In this document: one piece after another, positions 12,675 to 24,109 of the stretch
Layout of the letters: each line of letters begins with the position of its first letter
Numbering within the stretch: the stretch's first letter is position 1
Origin: Polydactylus sextarius
Lineage: Eukaryota > Chordata > Actinopteri > Polynemidae
DNA: 64,000 nucleotides
Assembly (NCBI GenBank): GCA_016801845.1
Contig: CM028919.1
Coordinates: 15,025,001 to 15,089,000, forward strand
Direction: 5' to 3'
The notes under the pieces: generated by a model
Seen by the model: the letters and a program-made list of their open reading frames with translations, nothing else
Databases searched by the model: none
Told to the model about the DNA's origin: nothing
Position numbers and translations under genes: made by a program

Positions 12675-13640
12675 AGGTCACAATGTGGAAAAAGCTGCAG
12701 CAGGAGGTGGAGGAGATGTTGAGACTCCATGTGGTTGAGCTTCTAACTCAGAGTGCTACAGTCCCGTTGTCATCATCCTCAAGATGGATGATTGTTAATT
12801 GTGGATATGTATTGACTTCAGGAAGCTCAATATCTTCACAAGTTTGTCAACAGGTTAACATGTCAACAAGTTTAAAGCCTATGCTATGCTGAGGACTGAT
12901 AACCTGTTGGAGAAGACTGGCGTTTCCAGATACATCAGCACCTTGAATCTGTGTAGGGGACACTGCCAAGTGCCACTGGAGAAGTCTTCCTGGCCATGCA
13001 TGGCATTCAGAACACCAGCTGGACTTTTCCAGTTTCCAGTGATGCCCGTTGGCCTCAATGAAGCCTCATCTGCCCTCTGGAGACTGATGGACAATGTCCC
13101 CCAGGATTGTGAGACTGCAATGCAGTTTACCTGAATTATGATGTGATCTACTGCAACACCTGGGAGGGGCATGTTCAACATCTGACACTAGTCCTTGGAA
13201 AAATCCAAGCAGCTTGATTGACACTAAATTTTTGCAAGTATGAGTGGACACGGCAGGGGACTGGTTACCTTGGTTACTAACTAGGACAAGGAGAGGTACA
13301 ACTGCAAGTGGATGAGGTAAAAACTATCCCAAAGTGCGTAAGAGGCATGGTGCTTCCTAGGTTTAGTTGGTTGGTAGCAAACATTTGTCCCCCAGTTTGT
13401 AACCATTGCACCCCCACTCAAACCACTTACCTGCAAGGACAAGAAAAACTCAGTGGTATAGACAAATAAATGTGAAACAGCCTTCAACACCAGCTGTGTT
13501 ACTCCTGTTTTCAAGAGTCCAGAGTTCAGGTAGATGGGTGGATGGATGCCTCAGCAGTCAGCTTTGGAGCAGTCCTGGTGCAAGGATACCCTGGGGTGCA
13601 GCCACGGGAAACCTGGTATTTCAAGGTATAAAAAGAGGCC
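12675..13640 (+). mobile_element. Decayed Ty3/gypsy-type retrotransposon fragment (reverse transcriptase region)
   Basis: Broken reading frames show a gypsy-type reverse transcriptase in the + direction: LEKTGVSRYISTLNLCRG, then AFRTPAGLFQFPVMPVGLN at 12886-13134, followed by remnants of the downstream polymerase/RNase H part to about 13640. Stops and frameshifts are frequent, the first catalytic Asp position reads Asn, and the YxDD box is not intact. No LTR, gag or integrase was recognised, so this is an old internal fragment with no coding capacity. It lies directly upstream of the copy 2 promoter block. Confidence 0.75.
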
Positions 13641-13644
13641 TTAG

Positions 13645-13806
13645 GTTGCCTCACTTCAGCCTTTCACAATCCTGGGTTGTATTTGTGCTCCACCCCTACA
13701 AGATACATCATACACAGTAATAATTCAGTTTCACTTCTGGTTCGACTCTGAAGGGAAAACACACACACTGGACTTTTATCACTTCACATACTTTTTTCTA
13801 CCTCAG
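13645..13806 (+). promoter_or_regulatory. Promoter and noncoding first exon of ifi44-like copy 2, with ISRE-like site
   Basis: Diverged copy of the block before copy 1. AGTTTCACTTCTG at 13727-13739 is again ISRE-like, and CTCAG/GTAAGT at 13806/13807 is a good splice donor followed by the same GTTTGATGGACATCCACAT sequence seen after the copy 1 donor. A TATAAAAAG string near 13627 lies at the junction with the gypsy fragment and could serve as a TATA box, but this is only inference. Confidence 0.5.
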
Positions 13807-13869
13807 GTAAGTTTGATGGACATCCACATATATGTTCAGATAGAACAACTGTAGCAGGTGAAATGTGAA

Positions 13870-14395
13870 TCACTTTAGGTTTCGTTTATTATTGTGGATT
13901 GGCGTCAGTTTTACTTGTCCATTTGTCCTCTATCTGAAAGCACTTGTATGCTTTCACTATTGCACCAAACACTGTGTAGAATGTTTGAACGACATTTGCT
14001 GCATTGTTATCATGATACAGTCTTGTAAAATGTTGCAGCTAAGAAAAAGGTTTCTTCTTTAGTGTTGGAAACACATATTCATTGAGGCAAAAATAAAATT
14101 GTGTTGCTGCATCACATGGTAAAAATCCAAACCTTTTATCAGTGTATGTAAATGCTGTAAAAACTATACTTAATATCATTTACCATAGATAAAAATTCGA
14201 GAATATTAGACCATACAAAATGAGACTATCGGCATTTAAAATGAAACTAGCACTTGAATCACAGAGCAAAGTCCCATTGTTTGTAGCCCTACAATAAAAA
14301 AAGCAGTCATAAAGAATGAAAATAAGCCTTGACACAATACAAGACAACACAATAATTAAAACACAAAAATCATACTCATTTTGTGTTGTAGTAAG
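13870..14395. other. Intron 1 of ifi44-like copy 2, unique AT-rich part
   Basis: No gene. It shows weak homology to the corresponding intron of copy 1 (9250-9700), including CACTTTA and AATAACA-type stretches, but lacks the GT microsatellite present there. Confidence 0.5.
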
Positions 14396-14811
14396 TTAAA
14401 GGTATACTATACAAGTTGCATTGTGTTTTTCTCTACTAAGTTCCCCCTACTGTCTGGAAGATAGCCGAATTCAACATGCACAATACATCGCCAAACGTTT
14501 AATTTAATAAAAACAGTGTTGCATGACGCAAACCTCATGACTACCTACTCATTGAACATGTCTACAAAACAGGAGAAAACTACCTTGAAAGATTGTTTCA
14601 AATTGTTGCACAACGTTGTGCCGCTGAACTCACCCTTAGTGAACCCAACATCACTGGGTCAAAGACCCTGATCTTGCAAGTGTGTTTTTTCGCCAAGAGT
14701 CGGTGAGGGACAGTCGAGAGACTCTTCATTAAAGAGTAAGGAGTCGTCTAACAATCACAGTGACCACGAAGCTGCTACATTAACTTAATATTGCATCTTA
14801 AATTTGACTTA
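14396..14811 (+). mobile_element. Nonautonomous DNA transposon (MITE-like), copy 1
   Basis: It begins TTAAAGGTATACTATACAAG and shows a degraded inverse of this end near 14811. The internal part (for example TTGCACAACGTTGTGCCGCTG near 14625) is found in reverse orientation at 60687-61486. It has no coding capacity. It lies inside the 5' intron of ifi44-like copy 2. The superfamily is not assigned because no target-site duplication could be called with confidence. Confidence 0.6.
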
Positions 14812-14960
14812 ATTCTAAGTTTTATTTTCTCAACTTTTCTTTATTTCAAGCTAGTCATACTTGAATGTTGAGTCAATAAATTTGAAATTATTTTCATATT
14901 AATAATCTATCAAATTCATTCTCTGCATCCTCAGGTGTGTTTAGACCTCTAGCCTCCATC

Positions 14961-17000
14961 ATGCCTGTGGTCACATCCAGCCTGTCTAAAGTTCAGGAGA
15001 AGAAGCTACACTCTCTCATGGATCATGTCAAACTCCACCTCCTCTACAAAGCCAGCGTTCACAGTTTCACTGCTGCTGCTTTCCATAAGTACTGTGACAA
15101 CCAGGGGCCCACAATTACCATCGCCTACAACGCTGCTGGGTTTGTTTTTGGTGCTTACACCTCTAAGGATTACACCCAGAGTGGAGGCGACGTCAATGAT
15201 GAGAAGGCTTTTCTCTACAGCATCAGAGCAGAGGGAAATCAGGTGCTGAGGGTGCAAGGTATCAGTGGAAGGTGTGCTTTCACAGATGGTGATACTGGTC
15301 CAAATTATGGTGCTTTGCTGTTCCTGGTTAACAATGAACCTCAGGTCCAGTCAAACCCAGGGACGAACTTCCATTTTGAGGCAGAAGCAATGCACGGAAA
15401 TGACTTAAAACTGACTGAGTTTGAAGTGTATCGAGTTGAAGGTGAGTGACAATAAGCACTTTGAGTTATAAACTATGGACAGTGTCCTAGATATACTAAG
15501 TCTATTTTACTAGTGACAATGAATCTGTCTCTGTGAGTGAATGAAAGTTAGAATAAAATGAGTCAACATGTCACAATGAATTTATTTCCCACAGATATGG
15601 GAAGTCTTCTGGCAAAACCCTGGAGAAACATCCAGTGGACTGCTGAGTATGTAGAAACCCAACCAACTTTTTCCTTTGTCTCCTCCTAAATGTGGTGTAT
15701 TAACATTTGTGTTGTCTGTAGGAGAAGGCAGAAGTTGATGAAGACTATTCAAAACTATGAGTCGGACATCAAAACAGTTCATCAAGCCCGGGTTTTATTG
15801 GTCGGTCCAGTTGGTGCTGGCAAGTCCAGCTTCTTCAACTCCATAAATTCAGCCTTTCGAGGCCACATGACATCTCAGGCCATCGCTGGTACAGCAGGGA
15901 CGAGCGTGACCACTCAGGTACCAGAAAAGAGTTACACTTGTTAAAGTAGTGACAGTTCAACTGACCGCACATGCTCCAACCTATACAGACAGTTATGTTG
16001 AATGAAATGTTAATGTTTCTTCTGTAGTTTCGCACCTATACGATCAAGACAGGGAAAGGTGGTAGCGCTGTTCCTCTGGTCCTGTGTGACACAATGGGGC
16101 TGGAGGAAAACCCTGGTGCTGGTTTGGACTTGGAGGACTTGGTCAACATCTACAAGGGTCACATCAAGGATCGCTACCAGGTCTCCTTTATAACCAGCTA
16201 GCTACTTTCCTATGACTGATTTAACAGTTCTCATGGGAACTGTTGAGATTATTAAGTCTTCTCTTTCTCTTTCTCTTTCAGTTTAGTCCCTCTGCTCCAC
16301 TCATGGAGACTGCTCCTGGTTTCAAGAAACAAGTGACTCTGAATGATGCGATTCACTGTGTGGTTTATGTGGTCGACACCTGCAAGGTTTCTCTCCTTAC
16401 TCAGAAAATGCTGGACAAGTTTGCTGCCATCCGTAAAAAGACCAACCAGCTGGGTTAGTTATACAAATCTTCTGTTCATACTCTCAACAAATACCTTCAT
16501 TTGTTTTCACTCTCTGTTGTTGTGATTTCTTTCCTCTTCTGATTCTTTGCAGGGATTCCTCAGCTACTTCTGATGACCAAAGTAGATGAAGCTTGTCCAC
16601 TTGTGGCAGAAGACTTGAAGAACGTTTATCGCAGCGTTTACATCCAGAGAAAGGTTTTTACAGTCATCAACTAAATAAGGCAGGGACATATTATATCGGG
16701 TTTTGAACCTTGAGCTGTGTATATATATTTGTCTGCTGTTTTTAGGCAAGGGAGGCAAGTGAGTCTCTGGGCATCCCCGTGACCTGTGTAATGCCAGTGA
16801 AGAACTACAGTGAGGAGCTGGAGCTGGACCAGGACACCGACATATTGCTCTTCTCTGCTGTGGAGCAGATGCTGAACTACGCAGACAGCTTCTTTGAGAA
16901 CCAGGAGATGGAGGAGGTGAACGAAAACCTGGAGCTCTACAGATCTAGTGATTGTCAACACCTAAACACAAAGACTCGTAGAGAAGAGAACATTGTTTGA
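14961..17000 (+). CDS. Interferon-induced protein 44-like GTPase, tandem copy 2
   Basis: Seven coding exons: 14961-15441, 15595-15646, 15722-15917, 16028-16180, 16282-16453, 16553-16653 and 16746-17000 (TGA), again 469 residues. The domain order is the same as in copy 1: TLDc-type N-terminus, P-loop GPVGAGKSSFFNSI, DTMGLEE, TKVDEA. Up to the end of exon seven only a few residues differ from copy 1 (Ala/Val in GFxFGAY, Arg/Ser in GIxGR, Gly/Asp in YESxIK, Lys/Arg in IQxKA). The last 15 residues differ much more (CQHLNTKTRREENIV against CSRLNPTMRKEQNIV). The introns before exon seven are also near-identical to copy 1. All splice sites and motifs are intact, so it looks functional. Confidence 0.92.
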
Positions 17001-17645
17001 AAGTAATTTATCCAAGATGATCAAATATAACAAATAAAATGCAAGATTGGACAAGAATGAATGATGATTCGAATGATTTATTTGCCAGCAGACTAACTCC
17101 AACCAGAGTGGTGAGTTTGCAGGTTCTACCCACCTCTGTGTTGGTTTTCTGTTTTATGACCTGCAGCAGATAAACATTATAGGCAGTAGATTGATTGATG
17201 GTTGCTAAAGACTAAAGAATCGACGTTTGTATATAGTAATAATATGTTAACTTTTGTGCATATATTTTTCCTTTTTCTTTGAAACAGAATGTTTATCTGT
17301 ATCTGTAATTTAATCTGTCAGAAAACTAAATTTCCCTTTCCTTTTTCCAGTGAGATTGCAACTTGTTTTTTTTTTTCTCTCTCTCTGTCTGCCACTAGAT
17401 GGCATCATTTTATTTTCATAATCACTGGTGATCGGTCATAGAAACTTGGGGTCTTGTGAAAACATGTTGCACAAGTGTTTTTCATGGTAGAACATGATCA
17501 AGAACTTTAATCATTTGAATTTGAGTTTCATCATTTCAGTTTGTTCACTCTAATCACAAAGCAGTTGTGCATCTGTCTCATGAAACATCATCACTCAATG
17601 TAACGAAAACAAATAAAGTTTCCATCACGCACCAGATAAAACCAC
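17001..17645 (+). other. 3' flank of ifi44-like copy 2
   Basis: AATAAA occurs at 17033-17038 and 17612-17617. The stretch is diverged but homologous to 11798-12410. No reading frame of interest. Confidence 0.6.
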
Positions 17646-17667
17646 ATGCTGGATTTCTTGATTTGAG

Positions 17668-17724
17668 CCAATGGCAACACTCTGGTGGTTTCGGTCCCGC
17701 CCTCCTCTCAGCTCCGGTATAAAG
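17668..17724 (+). promoter_or_regulatory. gadd45b core promoter
   Basis: CCAAT at 17668-17672, a GC-box-like CCCGCCC near 17697, and TATAAAG at 17718-17724 lie in the expected order and spacing, about 140 bases before the gadd45b ATG. This fits an inducible, TATA-containing stress gene. Confidence 0.7.
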
Positions 17725-17864
17725 ACTGTGACGCAACGTTGCCACTAACAAACACTGTAAACGCGACTCTGTCTCGAGCCGGATGCATTGACTGAGGGAA
17801 TATTCAAATTAACCGGATTATTTCTACGATTTAATTTACACGGATTAATTTTTGACTTGTAAAC

Positions 17865-19264
17865 ATGATTCCAGAGGAGAGCTTCGGATCCACCGAGAAC
17901 AGGTGAGGATTTTTCTTTTGCGCTTTAATGTCAGATATAGTGATGAGTTTGTTTTCTGTCTGTGCCATGTGGAGTTGGAGTCTTGTGTTGGACTCTTCTC
18001 TCATGGATTTGTCAGGACTCATGTAGCTGAAGTGCAGTAGTGGAATTTGACAACACAAAAATCTCTGCACTAGAATATAATCACACATATTTTACTCAGA
18101 GTTGACAATGTAAAGAATAAAATAAAGTAAATACCCACTTTATTTTTTGTGTTTGCACAGTTCTGTCCGTGCACATTGCACAACCTGCAGTTTATAAAGT
18201 CCATGCAACTTGTATTTAAAGTCTGAAAGTAACTCTTTATTCTGCAACAGTCATCAACATGCAACATCAAAACTACAAGTCATGTGACTGTACATGGCTT
18301 TTTGTTGGTAACATGTTCTTAAACTGATGAAATAGTTCGTCCAGTTAAGGATAAACTAAAGTTTTATTGCAGAATGCAAATTACAAATTTCCCCCTTCCT
18401 CCCTCTTTCAGGATGCATGCAGTCGGTCTGGCTCTGGAGGAGTTGCTGCTTACAGCTCAAAAACAAGACTGTCTCACCATTGGCATCTATGAATCAGCTA
18501 AACTTCTGAATGTGTAAGTTATAATTATCACCTGCTTCACAATGCCTCTAATTGTTTTTTTAATCAGAGACAAGCACAAATATGTGCATTCCTTTCTTTC
18601 AAAGGATTACTTTCGCCCAACCCATTTCAGCATTCCAGTCTTGCACATGAGGGCAAGTGTCTGCTTTTGAACTTCATCATTTCCTCCTGTTCTGTCCCCC
18701 CACCGTACCCCCCCAGAGATCCAGACAACGTGGTCCTATGCGTCCTGGCAGCTGACGACGAGGACGATGTGGCGCTGCAGATCCACTTCACCCTGCTGCA
18801 GTCATTCTGCTGCGACAGCGGCATCACCATCCTGAGAGTCTCCGGGGTTCAGCGGCTCCAGCAGCTGCTGGGGGCAGTGGATGCCAACAGAAACCAGGAA
18901 GACCACGGAGACCTTCACTGCATACTGGTAACGGTATGTTGACTCAGCACAACAGTTGGCTCTTATGTAACAAGGATTGCAGATTATTTTCATGCTCACC
19001 CTATCTGAAATATTGCTTTCCAATAGTAAGAGAACACTGTTTTTATTGCATTTGATGAAACTGTTTCTGTGGTTTTTAGTTTTCTTTGCAGATTGCAAAT
19101 GCTGCTTAGAGCTAAAAAAAACAACCACAAATTTGATGTTCTACATATTGGCTTTACAGAACCCACAGGCCGACCACTGCAGGCTTCAAGAGGTGGGGAC
19201 CTACTGCCGGGAGAGCCGACGCCTCAACCAGTGGGTGCCTGAACTAGTCCTGCAAGAACGCTGA
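17865..19264 (+). CDS. gadd45b: Growth arrest and DNA-damage-inducible protein GADD45 beta
   Basis: Four exons, 17865-17902, 18412-18513, 18717-18933 and 19160-19264 (TGA), encode 153 residues, near the usual GADD45 size of about 160. Diagnostic stretches are ALEELLLTAQKQDCLTIGIY, ESAKLLNVDPDNVVLCVLA, the acidic DDEDDVALQIHFTLLQSFCC, ITILRVSG, and the C-terminal YCRESRRLNQWVPELVLQER. The exon pattern is that of the GADD45 family. Family role: a small acidic nuclear/cytoplasmic protein of the L7Ae-like fold that binds MTK1/MEKK4, MKK7, PCNA, p21 and CDK1, coupling stress and NF-kB or TGF-beta signals to p38/JNK and growth arrest. The acidic loop and linkage to gng7 and diras1 favour beta over alpha or gamma. 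Which teleost paralogue (ba or bb) it is cannot be decided here. Confidence 0.93.
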
Positions 19265-20394
19265 AGGGTCTGTCACCCAAGTGCACCAAGAAACACAAGT
19301 GCCCTTTTTGAGAGGGGTTCACATTCTGATGAACTGAAGGATCTGATGTAGGTCAAGTCGGGATGGCCGGCAGGAGACTGAGACGGGCCAATCCTGACTG
19401 ATGACAAGGAGAAACCAAGGACCCCCTTTCAGTGACTAGATACTGTGTTGGAGTGGGGACTGGTTTTCATGATCTGTTTTGTGCAAAAAGGAAGAGGACA
19501 GAAAAGCTGACTGCCATGCAGGTCACAGTGTTTTACATTGTCAGTAAAACAAAATGTCAGTTTCTATTTAGTGCTCCTGTTTGACTTCTTGTAATTGTTT
19601 ATGGGTGGTGGCATTAATCATTACAGGAGTAGCAGCTTTGAGAACAAAACTTCCACGCCCGAACTTGTTCCTGGTATATTTGTGTATTTCTATGGACTGA
19701 ACAGGAATGCTGTAATGCAGAAACTATGCCCAACATTCCTGAGAGAGGCGCTTGGAGAGAAGTCATGTTGTATTACTCATCTTATGGGTTCCCAAATACT
19801 TAACACTGTCATGCAAACTCAGTGTCATTATATTTTAAGGTAAAGACGGTCAAGGGTAAAGTCAGGTTTAGGCAAACAGTCATCATGGTGAAGGTCAGAG
19901 TAATTCTCCAGGAATTCAACTCAAGCAAATGCAAAGCAATGTCCTCTGAAGTTATGGAAACACAAATGTGTGTGTGTGTGTGTGTGTGTATGAGAGAGAG
20001 AGAGGGAGAGAGAGAGAATGTGTGGTATGCATGTATTATACTTGAGTCTTTCTTTAGAAAAAGACTGGGTGTGCAGTGTGTGCGTTCTTGAAATGAGCAA
20101 CTGAACCTGCGGAGGAATGGTCACCATGGAAACTTAAACGAAAGTGATGTTTGTGTTAAAGTTACACCAGGTTTTGCTGTCGTTGGGGAACATGATGTGT
20201 TTTGGTCAGAGGGTGATACAGACTGAAGTGTGTCTGATTAATTTTTATTGTTGTACAGAAAGAAAGAGGAACAAGTTGAAATCTTTGTGCCTTTTTGATA
20301 AAATTCTCTTAAACCAATATTAATTTATTAAATGTACAAAGTAGCTATTTATTGTCTGATGTTATTTTTGTGCTCTGTTGCCAATTTCAATAAA
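19265..20394 (+). other. gadd45b 3' UTR
   Basis: Noncoding, with AATAAA at 20389-20394. An ATTTATT motif near 20346 could be an AU-rich instability element, common in immediate-early stress transcripts (inference). A GT/GA microsatellite lies at 19967-20018. Confidence 0.65.
19967..20018. repeat. (GT)n-(GA)n microsatellite
   Basis: A GT run followed by an imperfect GA run within the probable gadd45b 3' UTR. Confidence 0.95.
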
Positions 20395-21429
20395 TTATTG
20401 TGTTTATAACTGACTGCTTTATCTAAAGGTTTCTGCTCTGATTTCACAACAAAAGCCAAAGTGTGCGTCATAGAACCAGCGGAGTCACGGAACTGTAGTT
20501 TATAATTTGCATAAAAGTCATGGAAAAACATACACGCTTGGGGCAAAGTCTATTCACTGACTCTATGAATTAGTTGGCACAAATCACAGAATTACAGAGA
20601 GGAAACTGGAGTGGAGACCAACACTCACAAAACAAGCAAAACAAACAAGATGCAGACCCTCTTTACTGTAAGAAACAAAAACTTACGATGTGATTTATCA
20701 CACACCTTTTGTCTTCTTTCGTTGTGTGCATGTTTTAGTTGATATTGTGCAGCAAAACCTGCAGATGCATGTGCAAAAATGACCTAAGTTGTAACCCCAC
20801 CCACGGTGGTATCTATTCATGATCAAGTATCAAGATGTTCCTGCAACACGGTACAAGCTGTGTGTCCTCCACTCTGCCCTGCCTCCACTCTGTTTTGCTC
20901 CTCACCCCACCCTCCCCTCTCACATGTCTGTTCACAGAGCAGACGAGAGAGGGAACACTCAGGCACATGGACCTCCCATTTGTTTACTATCAGCTGGAGA
21001 GGGGAGTGACTTCTGATTGGCTTTGGTTCACCCGCCCTAAACCTGATTGGCTTTGACATTCAGAGAGATCTGGAGAAAATATGGTTTGAAACTTGGAGGA
21101 AACTCGTGACTGCTGAGGCACAACTTCAAAGGGCACACAGACGGCCTGAGAGGAAGGACTTGTAACAATGGCATTCTTGTGAAATGACCCAACCAGGAGG
21201 CTTTAGCTATTCATGCCCTTTGTTTACTATGTTTAGTAGACTGCACACCATGTAGTCACTGGTCTGACGAACATGTGTGTCCATGTGCATGTGCACTGCA
21301 GCTAATGATTAACAACATTTACGAGTCACAACCATTCTAATGACCATAATAATCATGATATGGCACTTTATTTAAGCTCATGTCTAATAATAATTTTAAC
21401 ACGCTGGTATTACGGGAAACTTACAGATT
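20395..21429. other. Intergenic, no gene seen
   Basis: No supported gene. Short overlapping open frames around 20806-21059 occur in three frames with no recognised protein and are taken as chance. Confidence 0.5.
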
Positions 21430-21740
21430 AAGTTTGCAATGTTCATCACTTAACTTTAGTATATTAGCATGCTAAAATTAGCTAATTAACACTAAAGATA
21501 AAAGCTGATGAGTGTGCCCTTAGTTTTGCAAGTACTGGATGAATTCAAATTAAAAGTTAGCTGACCCATTTCATGTTAGTTAATCAAACAGATGGCTTTT
21601 AATTTAAAACGACAAATGTCAACCTGGTGGTTGAGCATCTGGGAACATCGATGTCTCAGGTATCTGTATGAAACTAAAATATTTACAAAGACAAGTGCAC
21701 TCAAGTCCACCTGTTGGTGGTGCTAAAGGAACAGGTTGAG
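21430..21740 (+). repeat. Degraded teleost interspersed repeat (TTAGCATGCTAA type)
   Basis: Contains a TTAGCATGCTAA palindrome near 21470, then TTAGTTTTGCAAGTACTGGAT and the pieces 'AAATGTCAACCTGGTGG' and 'CACCTGTTGGTGGTGCTAAAGG'. The same order of pieces is common in fish repeats, and part of it recurs at 52735-52990. Noncoding. Confidence 0.6.
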
Positions 21741-21756
21741 TATTTTTATGTGTTTT

Positions 21757-21928
21757 AAAGATATATTTATTTGGTAATTTTGCCTCTATTGATGGGTTGG
21801 TGGAGATAGACAGGAAGGTGGGGGAGTGACATGCAGAGATGATTGGCACAACTGGGATTCAAAGTGCAGATCACTGTGTGTCTTATGAGGCAAGGTGGTT
21901 CGCCCTAACCACTCGACTATCTGGGCAG
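21757..21928 (-). repeat. Degraded SINE-like element
   Basis: The + strand reads 'TTTTGCCTCTATTGATGGGTTG', 'GAGATAGACAGGAAGGTGGGGG', 'GTGACATGCAGAGATG' and ends 'CTAACCACTCGACTATCTGGGCAG'. This is the recurring order of a tRNA-related teleost SINE read from its 3' end, so the element lies on the - strand. Strongly decayed. Confidence 0.5.
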
Positions 21929-22028
21929 AAATTGATCTACAAGTTGTTGACATGTTTCACTCTGGACCAACATAATGAACTGACAGATCCATGCAGCTTT
22001 TGTAGCTGAAAGTAAAACTTCCTCAAAA

Positions 22029-22959
22029 ACACGTGTTATTATATCATCTTTTTATTAATGTTATCTACTTCTCAATATCGTCTTTTTTAACAGCAATATC
22101 CACAAAATATTAACAGTGTGCAAGAAAACATGAGTTATGGCACATCAGAGAACAGTTACAAAAAATAGATATATTTTCTTCATAATCAATCAAGGCAAAA
22201 AGTTACATATACTGTATGCATACACGGGAGATCAGAACACAAAAGATGAGTCTCGGGAAGGGCTCAGAGCCGATTCAGTGATGTTTGATATGAAAGTCCA
22301 CCAGTGAGGAGCCTCAGCTCTCCCCACTTGACCAGATATGAACTTCACTGGGCTCAGGTTGTGTCACAACACCAGTGGATTTCCATCTTTGAGCCGCATG
22401 TTTTACTTTAAGACTGTTCGTTCTGTTGATCTGATAACCCCAACATCAGCATTAACACAATATACGCCACTATAAGGCAAACTAACAACCAAACAATCAG
22501 ACAAACTGTCAGCCAAAACCAGCAATTTAGGCCAGTTGTTTCTGATTGCAAGTTCAACCAGCTGTGGAATGATTGAAAAACAATGATGATTAAAAAAACA
22601 GCATCTGTCAGACACCATCAGGACAACATCAGTGTGTGTGTGTGTGTGTGTGCTGATATGATACGTGTGTATTTGTCTTTGAGTTTAGCCGTAAAAAATA
22701 ACAGGAAACTTCATTTCCTTTCCTAAAAATACCTCAGCGACTTCTTCAATATTACAAAAGATCATCAAGGTCACAGAAAAGTAAACTCATCTCAGTTGAG
22801 TAATTTCACACCAGTCACTTCAGTTTGCTCTCAGGTTTCTGTTTGCACGTTAATTATATTACTTCTGTGCAGATACAGATAAGATAAAGGAATTTATCAA
22901 ACTGAAAGGAATAGTTTAATTCGTTTGCTTTCTTGCCCAGAGTTCAATTCAAAGAACAT
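22029..22959. other. Noncoding; possible distal 3' end of gng7
   Basis: No gene. On the - strand AATAAA is present at 22051-22056, so a long gng7 3' UTR could end here, but its distance of 5.2 kb from the stop codon leaves this open. A (GT)n run lies at 22631-22652. Confidence 0.3.
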
Positions 22960-23250
22960 GTACGTTAGCGTAGCTTAGCATGAAGACTGAAAATTGGGAG
23001 AAATAATTAACCAAGTGCTATATGAAGATAAAACAATTAGCCTGTCAGCACCTCAAAAGCTCATTAAATCATTTGTTATATCTCATTTTTAAAGATTTGT
23101 ACCAAAGCCAAAGTGTGTAAAATAAAAGTGTTGTTTTTATGTGGTGTTATGAGTTTTCTTTTCTTGGCTAAGTCAGGTGATATTGTGGCATCTCTGCAGC
23201 TTCTTGATGAAAACAAAAGTCCAGCGAGATACAACATGTCCTTTAGTGAA
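22960..23250 (+). repeat. Teleost interspersed repeat (TTAGCTTAGCTTAGCAT type), copy A
   Basis: 'ACGTTAGCGTAGCTTAGCATG' is followed by 'AAGACTGAAAATTGGG' and 'AGCACCTCAAAAGCTCATTAAA', the same order as in copy B at 24110-24430. Noncoding and degraded. Confidence 0.6.
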
Positions 23251-23749
23251 CTTTAGAGGTGCTGGTTGAGCCAGGTGTTTCCTCCTGTTCACATCATGTT
23301 ACATCAGTCTCCTAATTCAGATCTTGGCGAGAAACCAAATAAGCTAATTTTCCCAAAATGTCAAACTAATCTGAGAGAAATAACCTGCAGCTCATATAAT
23401 ATAGCTGCATTAGACAGCAATATAGTCAAAGTCATTAAATAAATGAACTTGCCATCGTTGTAGCCAAATTACATTTGTATGCTTCAACTGAACATTTTTA
23501 ATCCTAATTTATGCGTCTTTAAAAATGTACACACCGGCCTGTGACTGATAAAAGAGCGAGTGGAGGCCGTACATGCTGTTCTCATCCACACCGCATCACG
23601 TGACCTCCCCTCTGGTGTGAATCACCCTGACCTGGAATTGCAGGACTGCAGTACAGTAACATTACTATGTGACACTTTGCACAGCCCTGTGTCTTCTTAT
23701 ACACTGTGTCTCTATGGCAAATGCACAAAAATACCCCCCCCTTCTACTC

Positions 23750-23772
23750 ACACACACACACACACACACACG
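23750..23772. repeat. (CA)n microsatellite
   Basis: Short uninterrupted CA run, with further CA-rich sequence to about 23880. Confidence 0.9.
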
Positions 23773-24109
23773 CATGCACCTCTGTTTTCACTCCCCTGCC
23801 TACCGTGCTGCCAAATCATCCTTTCAGCTCCCAAATGCTCGCCTCCCCCACATGCACACACATCCACACAAACACACCCGCAGCTCTCACTATGGCCTTT
23901 CTCCAGCTCCTGCTCTCTCTGTACTTTGGGTACGGCCTGCTCTGTCTGTTAGGAACAAAGGCAAATGAAAGATGAAGCAGGGCTTTGTATCAGAAGCCAA
24001 AGCCTAAAGTTAAAAAAAACTGATGTTAATTACTGATTTAACCTTGCAACGTATCATTTAAGTTGAATTTTTTTCAAAGGATTACTGTTATGTACTTTCT
24101 TTTCCACAG

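Noticed and set aside
13406..13720. 104-residue + strand frame
   Set aside because: It spans decayed gypsy sequence and the start of the copy 2 promoter block; not a gene.
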